Shown here: positions 9,001 to 17,730 of the stretch, in pieces
Layout: every line of letters begins with the position of its first letter
How positions within the stretch are numbered: position 1 is the stretch's first letter
From: Streptomyces curacoi
GTDB lineage: Bacteria > Actinomycetota > Actinomycetes > Streptomycetales > Streptomycetaceae
DNA length: 64,000 nt
Direction of reading: 5' to 3'
Assembly (NCBI RefSeq): GCF_001513975.1
Contig: NZ_KQ947987.1
Location: forward strand, 684,300-748,299
Position numbers and translations under genes: made by a program
The notes under the pieces: generated by a model
Told to the model about the DNA's origin: nothing
Databases searched by the model: none
What the model saw: the letters and a program-made list of their open reading frames with translations, nothing else

Positions 9001-12000
9001 GTGTCGCTGAGAACCCGGCCGCCGCCGGCCGCGGCCGGGGTCTGGGACTGGATCGGGCGCAGCAGCGAGTCGTACAGGGCGTACGAGGTGCGGTAGGTGG
9101 TGCCGTCGGCCGAGAGCTTGGCGACGGAGTTCCAGGACGCCTTGGTCTGGCTGATGCCGTAACCGTACTTCGCGCTGGGGCTGTCGCCGCCGCCCTTGGA
9201 CCGGTTCGGCAGCCAGGTGGCGGTGAGCCGGCCGAGGGCGTCCCGGGTGTGCTCGGTGCGCTTGAGGTTGGTGTCGAGGGTGTGGGTGACCGTGCCACGT
9301 GCCGGGTCGAAGTAGGTGTACGACTTGTGGCTCTGGCCGTTCGACGCGAGCTTCGGGTAGGTGACGACGACGCTGTTGACCGGGCCACCAGAGGCCGGGA
9401 AGTAGGCCGTGCTGGTGGCGTTGCCCGCCGCGTCGACCACCTTGAGGGGCCTGCCCAGCTTGGCGGTGGCCGTGTCGAACGTCGTGGCGGTGACGGTCTG
9501 CCAGGAGCCCGTGCCGGGGTTGCGGTCGGCGGTGCCGCTCGCCGCTGGGTAAGCGATGGGGTGGCCGGTCCACGTGGGCAGGCCGAGCGTCGGGGTCTGG
9601 TCGGCCGTCCAGGCGGTCGCCGACGTGTTGTCGTACACGGTCGCGGCGTCGGAGAGCACGTCCCCGCGCGTGTCGGCGTTCTTCGGCAGCGACAGCTTGT
9701 CGTCGGTGGCCGCGCACTCCTTGGCCACCGTACGGGTGCGGGAGACGAGCGAGGTCAGGCCCTTGTCGGCGTTGCGGGCGTACCAGGTGCGGGTGCAGGT
9801 CTCGTCGCCCGTCACCGACCAGTCGCCGTGGTTCTCGGTGCGGGTGGTCATGCCGTACGTGTCGTCGTACGTGTACGAGGTGGCGGCGGTGCGCCACTTC
9901 TGGGTGGCCGTCAGCCAGGTGCGCTCGTAGGTGCGGGCCGTGCGTACGTAGTACGCCTTCGTGTTCGCGTACGACTTCTGCTGGCTGGCGGTCTGCTTGG
10001 ACCAGAAGTTGTTGATCGTGAACGAGATCGGTGTGGCGCCGTCGTAGGTGATCTGCTGGCGCAGTTGGCCCGCGTACTGGTCGGAGTCGGTCGCGGCCGA
10101 CAGGGTGACGCCGCCCGGCAACGCGATCGGCTCTACGCTCGCGGTGCGCGTGGTGCCGTCCGACTGCTTGTCGCCGTGCATGCCCTGCATGAACGACTTC
10201 ACGGTCCGGGAGCGGGTGGCGCCCTTCTCACCGGTCCACGCGGTGACCTTCTGGTAGCCACGCCACACCGACCAGGTGCGCTCCTTCTCCTTGGTGAAGG
10301 GGTCGTCGTTGTAGTGCCAGGCCGGGGTGTCGTACTCGTAGGCGTACTCGACGGCCGGGTTCTTGCCCGCGGGATCGGAGGTGTTGACCGCGGTGACCCG
10401 GTACTTGTGGAACCAGTCCAGCGCCGGCTCGCCGCCGTTGATCGGCCAGAACACGGGGTAGCAGGACAGGGTGTTCTTGTCCTGCGCGGCCGGCATGTTG
10501 CTGCCGCGCACGCACTCGGGGTCGGAGAGCGCTACGGTCGTGACGGCGCCGGTCTCCGAGGTGATGGTGGAGATACGGGGCCGGGTCAGCGGAAGGATGT
10601 TTGCGCCGCCGGGCTGGGTGCCGCCCGCGACGCGGTTGGGCCGCTGCTGGTAGGTGAAGCCCACCTGCGGCAGGGAGACGGCCGTGCCGTTGAGACCGGT
10701 CCGTTTCAGCGAGGTGAGGGTGAGGACCTGGTCGGAGCTGTTGCCGATGTCCTGCCCGTCGAAGAACTCCTGGTCGAGGGCGTAGGAGTCCACCGGCTTG
10801 AAGGCATCCGGCTCGGCCGCCGTGGACCACACCTGGGTCTCGACGGCGCTGAGCCGCTTGCGTGTGAAGAACGACGGGCCGGTGGAGAGGCAGTCCGTCG
10901 CGTCGGACGCGCAGATCGAGTCGAACGGGACATCCGGCCAGTTGGTCGCGGTGTCCTTGGTCAGCGAGGCGCACGAGGAGGCCGTGCAGCGCTCCTTGTA
11001 GGAGAACGTCACCTTGGCGGAGGTAACCCCGGAGAACAGCGCGTCCGCGCGCTGCCCGTATCGGATCTCGGTCGGGTGGCCGCCGCGGGTGTACGACGCG
11101 AGCTTCGTCTTGTCGCCGTTCTTGGCGTAGTGGTTGGTCTCCTTGGCGTACCAGTAGGTCGCCGCGTTGCCGTGGACGTCCTGGACGAGGTCGAGGTTCC
11201 AACGCCATGCCTGGGTCTTGGCGCGGCCCGAGAATCCGGTGCCGGAGCCGTACCCGGGTTCGCCGCTGTCGTCGCCGAAGACGGGCACGGTCCAGGTGGA
11301 GTTGGTGCGCTCGGTGTCGGCGCCGGGCAGTTTGTTGCGGCCGAAGGTGTACGTGGTGCCGTCACCGGTGACGACGCGCCAGTACTCGCCCTTGCCGTCG
11401 CCCTTGCCGTCAACGATGTCGTCGCCGTCGTCGCTGTTGTCGGCGCCGACCTCGTGGAAGACCTGGGAGGCGTCGTCGTTGGCCAGCCGCCAGGTGCCGC
11501 TGGTGTCGTCCTTGACGAGTTCGTTGGAGACTCCGTTGAGCACCAGTGAGGCGTTCTCGTACTTCCAGCACTGGTCGTTCTTGTCGGCCTGACCGTCGTC
11601 CTCGCAGCTGCCGTACTTACGCTCGACGTAGGACTCCGTCAGGGAGAATCCTTCACCGACCAGGGAGCCCTGGTTGTTGGTGTTGGCGGTACGGCCGTCG
11701 ATGGACCCGGAGTCGTACGCCAGCGTCAGCGGCGGCACGGGGCCGGCCGGGGCCGGGGGCAGGGTGATCGGGTACGACCAGCCGAACGAGCCAGAGGACT
11801 CACCGGCCTGCCAGGTCGAGGAGGGGGCCAGCGGGGTCGCCGCGAGGTCACCGCCACCGGCTGTGGACGTGGTGGTGTCGGCGGCCAGGGCCATGACCGT
11901 AGGCGCGGAGCGCGGGGCGACGGGCGTCTTCGCCGTCACGGTCTCCGCCTTGGCGTTGTTGGTGGAGTCCACCGGGGTGGTGGTGCGGCACTTGGGCTTC

Positions 12001-12653
12001 TCGGGGGTGGTCAGGGCACATGCCGGGAGCCGTACCAGGCCCAGCCGGCTCGCCCAGTCGCCACCCACGGCGGAGGCGAACGAGCCGTAGTCCACGGTGA
12101 CTTGGGCGGTGCCCGGCTCGCTCGTGCCCACGGTGAACAGCACACCGGTGACTCCGGCCCGCTCGGCGGCCTTCTGGTCGAGGACCCGGACGGTCGCCTT
12201 GCCGGAGGCGCGCTGCCTGCTTCCGGTCGTCCTCTCCCGGATGGTCTCGTTCTCAGCGGTCCTGCCCTTGGCCGTCTTCCGGTCGGGGGCGGACGCGGTG
12301 ACGGCGGAGACGTCCACGATGGTGCCGCTGACTGTCTCGGTGAGCGAGTCATGGGCGGTGCCGGCCTTCGGCCAGGAGGCGCGGCGTTCCGCTCGGGCCG
12401 AGGCGATCAGGCGCTGGTTGGCCTTCTTCTCGCGGGCGACCCGCTCGCGGGCCTTCTTGGCGCCCTGGCCGGTGATGGGGTGGACACGGCTGACCTTGGT
12501 GTCGGCCGAGTCGGGGACGGGTGGGGTGGCCGCCGCGGCGACCGCGGAGGGCGTCACCGTCGTCGCGGTCAGTGCGACGAGCACGCCGAGGGCGGTGAGC
12601 ACCGGCTGTCGGCCGGTGCGCTGCCTGTCCCCGCGCAAACGTGGTCTGAACAC
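6066..12653 (-). CDS. RHS-repeat polymorphic toxin with CdiA-like nuclease tip
   Basis: A 2,195-residue secreted protein. The GTG at 12653 gives a signal peptide (basic start, then VLTALGVLVALTATTVTPSAVAAA). The middle is a long series of YD repeats (for example GYDELGRKTG, YTYDLAGRQA). The RHS core closes with STGQFLSVDPL, NGYGYANNNP and DPSGLG near residue 1920. The variable 270-residue tip holds a PD-(D/E)xK-like nuclease near residues 2078-2195 (AFDDDAEFQIALTLAIHGHEV, then DAWVDDKRAEFKAM with the ExK pair, ending IIIFGRDYMIDEEL), close to CdiA C-terminal tRNases. Downstream of the LamG gene and upstream of the probable immunity gene. Likely role: contact-dependent killing of competitors. 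The nuclease assignment is by motif only. Confidence 0.85.
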   Translation of the reverse strand: MFRPRLRGDRQRTGRQPVLTALGVLVALTATTVTPSAVAAAATPPVPDSADTKVSRVHPITGQGAKKARERVAREKKANQRLIASARAERRASWPKAGTAHDSLTETVSGTIVDVSAVTASAPDRKTAKGRTAENETIRERTTGSRQRASGKATVRVLDQKAAERAGVTGVLFTVGTSEPGTAQVTVDYGSFASAVGGDWASRLGLVRLPACALTTPEKPKCRTTTPVDSTNNAKAETVTAKTPVAPRSAPTVMALAADTTTSTAGGGDLAATPLAPSSTWQAGESSGSFGWSYPITLPPAPAGPVPPLTLAYDSGSIDGRTANTNNQGSLVGEGFSLTESYVERKYGSCEDDGQADKNDQCWKYENASLVLNGVSNELVKDDTSGTWRLANDDASQVFHEVGADNSDDGDDIVDGKGDGKGEYWRVVTGDGTTYTFGRNKLPGADTERTNSTWTVPVFGDDSGEPGYGSGTGFSGRAKTQAWRWNLDLVQDVHGNAATYWYAKETNHYAKNGDKTKLASYTRGGHPTEIRYGQRADALFSGVTSAKVTFSYKERCTASSCASLTKDTATNWPDVPFDSICASDATDCLSTGPSFFTRKRLSAVETQVWSTAAEPDAFKPVDSYALDQEFFDGQDIGNSSDQVLTLTSLKRTGLNGTAVSLPQVGFTYQQRPNRVAGGTQPGGANILPLTRPRISTITSETGAVTTVALSDPECVRGSNMPAAQDKNTLSCYPVFWPINGGEPALDWFHKYRVTAVNTSDPAGKNPAVEYAYEYDTPAWHYNDDPFTKEKERTWSVWRGYQKVTAWTGEKGATRSRTVKSFMQGMHGDKQSDGTTRTASVEPIALPGGVTLSAATDSDQYAGQLRQQITYDGATPISFTINNFWSKQTASQQKSYANTKAYYVRTARTYERTWLTATQKWRTAATSYTYDDTYGMTTRTENHGDWSVTGDETCTRTWYARNADKGLTSLVSRTRTVAKECAATDDKLSLPKNADTRGDVLSDAATVYDNTSATAWTADQTPTLGLPTWTGHPIAYPAASGTADRNPGTGSWQTVTATTFDTATAKLGRPLKVVDAAGNATSTAYFPASGGPVNSVVVTYPKLASNGQSHKSYTYFDPARGTVTHTLDTNLKRTEHTRDALGRLTATWLPNRSKGGGDSPSAKYGYGISQTKASWNSVAKLSADGTTYRTSYALYDSLLRPIQSQTPAAAGGGRVLSDTRYDSRGLAVITQNDAYDNTTAPNGEYTGVEYAQSPKQNDTVYDGAGRAVKTTLSSWGVKKWDTTTAYTGDSVATSALEGGTASRVITDVLGRTKETRTYAGPNPNDTQYGAAQGTSYTKVAFTYTPDGKQETVTGPDGSVWSYTYDLAGRQATATDPDKGTTTTKYTVLDQVDHTKDAKGQFLYYGYDELGRKTGLWHTGRTDASKLAAWTYDSLLKGHVDQSIRYENGVGQPNSKAYVKAVTAYDGMNRPTATTLTLPDTDPLVTSGAVAATTTFGTAYRLDGTVNNTKEPAVGGLSAETVETLYNDAGLPVKQSGISGYLLGVDYSALGQVHQYQLGTSASAKRLFISRTYEAGTGRLLTSSTDDQTRGPVQDLQYRYDQTGNVTSISDHADTGSGTDHQCFAYDGQKRLTQAWTPKTADCSTSGRTVANLGGAAPYWNSYTYTASGQRQTETRNTATPSPVTTTYCYDQARKHALKSTTTSATCDPAAAQYTYDEAGNTQTRAESVGSTTKQSLLWNPEGRLAKLTEGSTATDYLYDADGALLIRRDGASNGETVLYLGATEVHLKGTKKWANRYYTVAGAAIALRTNATGTEKLQFLSGDHHATSTVAVSADSTQTLSKRYTTPFGTARGSAVGTWPDDKGFLGKSVDSGTGLTQVGAREYDASTGQFLSVDPLLMPDQHQSLNGYGYANNNPTTLSDPSGLGVPECHTGEISCTGGIPDTKEERERKGWKPRKTGGTSTVYNQGRSGKAPAGAPRYSRYLEQILFTNADIAAKLRKERVNQILDGKWDLTNYIEEAVEDVEEQTCHRGARDGCGAYNLAKDLMEMFGPDRDEAEEIMERIDESWKRKNKQGESGFAFDDDAEFQIALTLAIHGHEVMSRNDDQLAPHAGDAWVDDKRAEFKAMTSHRSDGLRKHLQKADEKQKVDMAIVDLRPGGMSEDAAEDGIRQFKRGAEGNVQRIIIFGRDYMIDEEL

Positions 12654-12762
12654 GGTCTGCTTTCTGGTGAGGGGGGTGGGTAGGGCGGCCCGGTCGGGCC
12701 GCCGGTGGACACGGGCAGGGCGCGGGCCGTCGGACGACCCGCGCCCCTGTGGTGCCGTGCGG

Positions 12763-15700
12763 TCAGTCGCCGACGACCGCGGTTTTGTGGTGGGCGCTCT
12801 GCACCGCGCCCGCCCACATCCGGATGTGGTTGACACGGCCCGGCGTGTGGTTGCCCCACACGCTGTTCAGCCAGCCCTTGCCGATGGCGGCGCCGCCGCT
12901 GCTCGCCGCGGCCGTGAACTCGGTGGGCTCGCCCTGCCGGTCGACGAGGAACAGGGAGATCTGCCGGCTCTGGGCGTCGTAGGCACCGACGAGCTGGACC
13001 TCGGTGCCGAGGACCGCCGTGTCGTCGCTCTGCACGGAGGCGCCCGTGCCGTCGGCGGTCAGCCGGCCGAAGTGCCAGCGGCCGAGCGCCCACTTCTCCG
13101 AGAGCGGTTCGCCGGTGTTCTCGTCGAGGACCGGATCACCGTTCTCGTCGAGCACCTCGTGACCGGTGCTGTCCACACCGGTCTTCTCGAACCACAAGCC
13201 CCAGGACGAGCCGGTCTCCGTGCGCTGGCCGAGGATCTGCGTGCGGTGGCCGTTCGGCTTGTCCACCAGCGCGGCGCCGTCGACGAGTGCCTCGACGGCC
13301 ACGGTGAAGGAGCCGGTGGCGTCAACGAGCGGAGAGCTCGACTCGGCGCCGCCGGTGCCGTCCAGGACGATGGACTCGTCCGCCAGTCGGGCACCGCCGC
13401 CCAGGGTGATGGTGGGCCCGTAACCGCTGGTGGTGTCCTGGACGGTCGTGCCGGAGGCACCGGAGGCGTTCAGGTCGGCCACCAGCTCCAGCTGGGGCAT
13501 GCCCGTGCCGTCGGGGCCGTCGGTGAGCCTGGCCTCGGTGGCGATCTCCTCGGCGGACTTGGCGTCCTGCCAGACGGTCACCTCGTCGATCTCACCGCCG
13601 AAGTGGTCCACGTGGCTGCCCTTGTACTTGGCCCGGCCGATCTGGAATCGGCCGCCCGCGGACCAGTTGGTTGTGATGGTGTCGGTGCCCTGGAGCTGCC
13701 CGTTCATGTAGAGCGCGAGGACGTTCTTGTCGTGGTCCACGACCGCGGCCAGATGCGTCCACACATCCGTCTGTGCCGGGCTCTTGGCATCGACGCGCTG
13801 GTTGTCCATGGAAGTGGAGGCGGCGTCCGCGTCGGGCAGCCGTACGCACCAGGTCTTCGTGCTTTCGCAGTAGCCGAGGAAGAACGGGCTGTAATACGTG
13901 CCGTCCTGGCTCACGGCGGTGAAGAACCGACCGGTCGTGTCGAGGCGGACCCAGGCGGCGACAGTGTATGAGGCGGCCGTCTGCAGGACCGGCTCGGCGG
14001 TCGCCGCGTATGCCGAGTTCGCCAGCTTCAGCGCCTGGTCCGGTCCGAGCACAGCCGGTTCGGTGTCCGTCGCGGGCTGCTTGACGATCTCGCCGCGCCG
14101 CCCGTTGGACGAACGGACCGCGCCGGACAGGGTCAGGTCGTCGCGCAGCGCGCTGTCGGTGGTCGAGGTGTCCACTGCAGCGCCGCCGGTCTCGTCGAAG
14201 TTCCAGTGCGCGACGGGCTTCGGCCCCTCGTCCACCAGGAAGCGGACGATCTGCTCGTCGCCGCCGTTCGGGTAGCCGGCGGACCTGGCCTGGACGTGCA
14301 GCAGATAGGTGCCGGAGGACGGCGGGGTGAACGTGGCCCGGTAGGTGGCGCCGCTCTTCCAGTCCGACCACGCGGAGTTCGAGGAGAGCCTGTACCGGTA
14401 GCCGGTGTTGGTGCCGGCCTCGCCGGGGGCGGGCCCGAAGAGTGCGGTGCCGGACTTGCCGGGGCCACCGCCCACCGTGCAGGTGCCGCCGGTCACGCAC
14501 TCGCTGTAGACGGTCCAGGAGGTGACGCTCGGCTTCTGCGGGGCCTTGCTGTCGACGAGGAAGTAGCACCACGGGGAGTAGGGGCCGGTCAGATGGCTGT
14601 CGTCGCCGTTGTACAGCGACTGGGTGGCGGCCCGGTAGCGGTGCAGTTTCCCGTCGGCGAGCGGGTTGTCCCAGTCCTTGGTCTGCGCCGGGAAGTTCTT
14701 CAGGCTGCTGCTGTACGAGACATGGCCCGAGGTCGGTTTCAGGGATCCGGTGCTCGGCTGAGGCGCATCGGACCATGTGGTGCCGTTCTTGACGTCCACG
14801 TCGAAGTAGACCCGCAGCCGCCCGCCGGACTCACCGCCGGCCGCCGTCTCCGGAGTGGCCAGCAGATCGGGCTTCGGGTCGGTGATCATGCTGGGGGACG
14901 ACTCCGACTTGCTGCACACCCGGCTCGCACCGGCCCTGATGCCGTACGCGGTGGGCGTGGCCGGCTTGCTGACGTAGTCGACCTTGAGGACGGCGTCGTC
15001 GTCGAAACGCTTCCAGGAGACGGTGTCCGACTCGTCCTTGGCCATGAGCATCAGCGTCAGCCGGGGGAACGCGCCGTTCGCGAAGGACCTGACGGTCGGG
15101 GTCAGGTTCTCGTCCTTCTCCTCTGCGTTGTCCTTGAACTTGATCGGTGCCGCGGGCTGGGCCGGCGAGCAGTTGGAGCCGCGTCCGGCCGAGACATGCC
15201 GGTCGCCCATCTGGTCCAGCTTCGTCGGGCCGGGCCATTTGCTGGCCTTGGTGATGTTGTTGGTCCGCTCCAGGTCGACCCAACGGGCGTCACAGGAGAA
15301 CGACCAGGTCTCCGTCACCCAGAACTCGGCGTCCAGGATGTGCTTGCCCTTGAGTTTGTCCGGGGCGAACTCGAAGTACATCCGGTTCACATAGCCGCTG
15401 CCGCAGTAGTACGAGATGCCGCCGATCACGGCGGTGCCGCACTTGCCGACGCTCATGCCGTTGGTGCCGCCGGAGAAGTTGTAGAAGACATCGCCGTCGG
15501 ACGACAGCACCGTGCGCTCGCCCTCGTTGAGTTCCACGGCCGGGTCTATGTACAAGGGCAGTTCGGCCTTCGTGGTGTCCGCGACGAGGCCGGCGTCGGG
15601 GACGACACGGACGGAGTCCTCGTCCAGGACGACGTCCATCACCGCCGACTCGTCGCCCGAGCGCGGACCCTCCAGGGGGTCCTCACGCACGGGCGGGTTC

Positions 15701-16530
15701 ACCGGGATGGGCTCGGGGTCGGCCTCGTCGGCGGTGGCCGCTCCCAGAGGCCGACGGTCGGCGATCTGCGCGGACATGCCCTCGTCGGTGGCCGGCGCTC
15801 CGGCGGAGTTCCACATCCGAGCGCTCGGCGAACGGAAGACGACCTGGCCGTTGCCGTCGACCACCTCCATGCTGCCCGTGGCGCCCGGGCGCACGGCCAG
15901 GCCCTCGGCGTCCAGGCCGTACTCGATGCTCTTCAGAGCGGGGTCGGCGGCGGCGTCGAGCGTCTCGACCTCCAGCACCTGCCGGAAACCCTCGGGCGTC
16001 GCGGTCAGGATGAGGTTGACGTCGGGGCGCACGTTCTCGTAGACGGCACGGGTGCCGTCCAGGCGCGGCTCGGGCAGGGTGCCCGGCCAGCCGAGCGTCA
16101 CCGAGCGGCCCGCCTCGCCGATGGTGACCAGGCCGCTGCCGGGGCCGCCGCCGGAGAAGGTGAGGTCGACGGTGGCGGCCTTCGGGCCGATCGATCCGTC
16201 CGCGCGCTTCACGAGCGTGGCGTCGGGCCGTGTCCAGCCGCCGTCCTGCTCGGCGACCCGCACCGGGACGATCGACTTCTCCAGGGTGAGGGTGGTGCCG
16301 TCCGGGTTGGCGAACACCGTGTCGCGCTCGGTGCGTTCGGCGACCACCTCGACCCGCTCACCGGTGGCCTCGGCCTCGGCCAGCGCCACTTCGGAGGGGG
16401 TCCTCGGGGTTTCCGGCGCGGCACTCGCCGACTGCACGGCGAACGGCGCGCCCGGGGCCACCGTCAGGGCCAGGGTCAGGGCGAGCGCGGCGGCGGACAG
16501 CCGTGCGGCGCGTCGTCGGTTCCGTCTCAT
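12763..16530 (-). CDS. Secreted LamG-domain protein, RHS partner
   Basis: 1,255 residues from the ATG at 16530, with GGAG 8 bp upstream; the longer frame to 16701 has no such site. Signal peptide: RRNRRRAARLSAAALALTLALTVAPG. The first about 600 residues are a beta-rich cell-surface region. Residues about 775-1003 form a LamG/concanavalin-like jellyroll (VAHWNFDETGG to GGEIDEVTVW), with a second LamG-like module to the C terminus (VNHIRMWAGAV). It ends 109 bp before the RHS gene on the same strand, so the two are an operon. This kind of LamG-RHS pair is common in Streptomyces; the LamG protein may display or carry the toxin, or bind glycans. That role is inference. Confidence 0.8.
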   Translation of the reverse strand: MRRNRRRAARLSAAALALTLALTVAPGAPFAVQSASAAPETPRTPSEVALAEAEATGERVEVVAERTERDTVFANPDGTTLTLEKSIVPVRVAEQDGGWTRPDATLVKRADGSIGPKAATVDLTFSGGGPGSGLVTIGEAGRSVTLGWPGTLPEPRLDGTRAVYENVRPDVNLILTATPEGFRQVLEVETLDAAADPALKSIEYGLDAEGLAVRPGATGSMEVVDGNGQVVFRSPSARMWNSAGAPATDEGMSAQIADRRPLGAATADEADPEPIPVNPPVREDPLEGPRSGDESAVMDVVLDEDSVRVVPDAGLVADTTKAELPLYIDPAVELNEGERTVLSSDGDVFYNFSGGTNGMSVGKCGTAVIGGISYYCGSGYVNRMYFEFAPDKLKGKHILDAEFWVTETWSFSCDARWVDLERTNNITKASKWPGPTKLDQMGDRHVSAGRGSNCSPAQPAAPIKFKDNAEEKDENLTPTVRSFANGAFPRLTLMLMAKDESDTVSWKRFDDDAVLKVDYVSKPATPTAYGIRAGASRVCSKSESSPSMITDPKPDLLATPETAAGGESGGRLRVYFDVDVKNGTTWSDAPQPSTGSLKPTSGHVSYSSSLKNFPAQTKDWDNPLADGKLHRYRAATQSLYNGDDSHLTGPYSPWCYFLVDSKAPQKPSVTSWTVYSECVTGGTCTVGGGPGKSGTALFGPAPGEAGTNTGYRYRLSSNSAWSDWKSGATYRATFTPPSSGTYLLHVQARSAGYPNGGDEQIVRFLVDEGPKPVAHWNFDETGGAAVDTSTTDSALRDDLTLSGAVRSSNGRRGEIVKQPATDTEPAVLGPDQALKLANSAYAATAEPVLQTAASYTVAAWVRLDTTGRFFTAVSQDGTYYSPFFLGYCESTKTWCVRLPDADAASTSMDNQRVDAKSPAQTDVWTHLAAVVDHDKNVLALYMNGQLQGTDTITTNWSAGGRFQIGRAKYKGSHVDHFGGEIDEVTVWQDAKSAEEIATEARLTDGPDGTGMPQLELVADLNASGASGTTVQDTTSGYGPTITLGGGARLADESIVLDGTGGAESSSPLVDATGSFTVAVEALVDGAALVDKPNGHRTQILGQRTETGSSWGLWFEKTGVDSTGHEVLDENGDPVLDENTGEPLSEKWALGRWHFGRLTADGTGASVQSDDTAVLGTEVQLVGAYDAQSRQISLFLVDRQGEPTEFTAAASSGGAAIGKGWLNSVWGNHTPGRVNHIRMWAGAVQSAHHKTAVVGD

Positions 16531-17048
16531 GACGGTCTCCGTACGGCAGCCCGGCCGTCGGCGGAGGGAATTCGGGGGGTGGACATGGATCAGAACCGTT
16601 TCGCATGAAGAGCCCGGTGCGGGACCGGGCGAAAGCGGACATAAATAGAACTGGTGCTCGAATTCAGGGTCGTGGGAGGGTGTGTCAACGGAGCAATGCA
16701 CGGCCGCAGACCGGCACGGACGCCGCGATCAGCTGTCCGGCGAAATCAGGGGTGCGGCGCCTTCGGTCGTACGCCGCCGAGGAGGCGCAGGAAGGGGGCG
16801 GCCCGCGGAGCTACGGCCGACGGCAGAGGGGTCGGGACGACGGGATGCCATGCCCCGCCACCGAGAGAATCACCGAACCGGGCGGCGCCGCGGCTCTAAC
16901 CGGCCACTCACTCCCGGTCGACGCCAACGCGCATGACCGACTGCATGAACCAGCACTGCGGCCCCCCCGGCGCCCCTACTTCTGACCTGTTCGTTCGCAG
17001 AGTACATGGAAGGTTCACAAGTTGACGAGAGTGTGCCTGAGAGGTGAT
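16531..17048. other. Non-coding stretch upstream of the LamG-RHS operon
   Basis: About 520 bp without a convincing gene. It must hold the promoter of the LamG-RHS operon (leftward) and that of the following rightward genes. No clear -10/-35 pair, palindrome or RNA could be picked out by eye. Confidence 0.5.
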
Positions 17049-17207
17049 GTGCTGCCCGTCGACACCTCGCTGGCCGCTTCTGACCCCCAGGTGCAGGCCG
17101 GCGCGCTGAGGGGGGTCGCTCAAGCCCTGCCCGCGCTGGTGGCGGGAACCGTCGTCCAGCAGGGCGGGCAGGCGCTATCCAATGCCCTTTCATCATCAGG
17201 GAGTTGA
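17049..17207 (+). CDS. Possible small protein (52 residues)
   Basis: A GTG at 17049 with GAGAGGTGAT in front opens a frame reading DPQVQAGALRGVAQALPAL and ending SNALSSSGS, weakly amphipathic and Ala/Val/Gln-rich. Its stop sits in the loop of the hairpin at 17196-17224. No family recognised. It may instead be leader sequence of the next gene. Confidence 0.3.
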   Translation: MLPVDTSLAASDPQVQAGALRGVAQALPALVAGTVVQQGGQALSNALSSSGS

Positions 17208-17224
17208 GGAGAACGACTCCCTGA
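17196..17224. terminator. Hairpin before the motif-pair genes
   Basis: TCAGGGAGT and ACTCCCTGA form a 9-bp perfect stem with an 11-nt loop, 90 bp ahead of the GTG at 17314. It may be a terminator of the small ORF or a leader element. Confidence 0.45.
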
Positions 17225-17313
17225 CGGCCGACGGGACCCGGGATGACCCGTTTCGGCTGCCGACATCTGCGCGCGCGGATACAGTGCTGGGACCAGTGGG
17301 GGAGAAGACATAC

Positions 17314-17730
17314 GTGGACGAGCTGACCTTCGCCGCGACGACAGTGTTCGCGGCACTTCTCAGCCAGGCATCACAGGACACCTACGCGAAGGCGCGGGAC
17401 ATCATCCGGCGCTTGCTGCGACGCGGCGACCAGCCGGACACCGCAGCCGAGTTGGAGCGCCTCGACCAGGATCGAGCGAGTGTGATGGAGTGTTCCGAGC
17501 CCGCGCGGGACGAGGCGGCACGCAGGGCAGCCGCGGGGTGGGCGCTGGGCTTGGAAGGACGCCTGCGCGCGGACCATGAGGCCTTCGAGGAGCTGCGGGC
17601 GCTTGCGGAAAGGAACGGGCCGGCCACGGTGATCAACCAACACAACCACGGCTCGGGCACCTTCATCAACGGCAGTGTCGCCGGGGGGCTCACCATCAAT
17701 CACGGCGCGGCGCATGGCAGAGACACCTGA
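17314..17730 (+). CDS. Small soluble protein with C-terminal Asn/His/Gly motif (pair 1, partner A)
   Basis: 138 residues from a GTG at 17314 preceded by GGGGGAGAAG. Residues 1-105 are helical and charged (ATTVFAALLSQASQDTYAKA, then EAFEELRALAERNG), like the helical domains that Streptomyces places before short signalling motifs. Residues 108-122 are NQHNHGSGTFINGSV. The next gene overlaps by 17 bp and carries DQHNHGPGIFIAGDV near its own N terminus. A motif shared by adjacent partners suggests they assemble through it, as amyloid signalling motifs do. No enzyme signature seen; function unknown. A longer frame opens at 17182 without a better ribosome site. Confidence 0.65.
   Translation: MDELTFAATTVFAALLSQASQDTYAKARDIIRRLLRRGDQPDTAAELERLDQDRASVMECSEPARDEAARRAAAGWALGLEGRLRADHEAFEELRALAERNGPATVINQHNHGSGTFINGSVAGGLTINHGAAHGRDT

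Noticed and set aside
6243..11549. 1,768-residue rightward frame opposite the RHS gene
   Set aside because: Antisense to the YD repeats; the composition mirrors the repeat codons and no family is seen.
14206..16608. 800-residue rightward frame opposite the LamG gene
   Set aside because: Shadow of the LamG gene, without signal peptide, domain or ribosome site.
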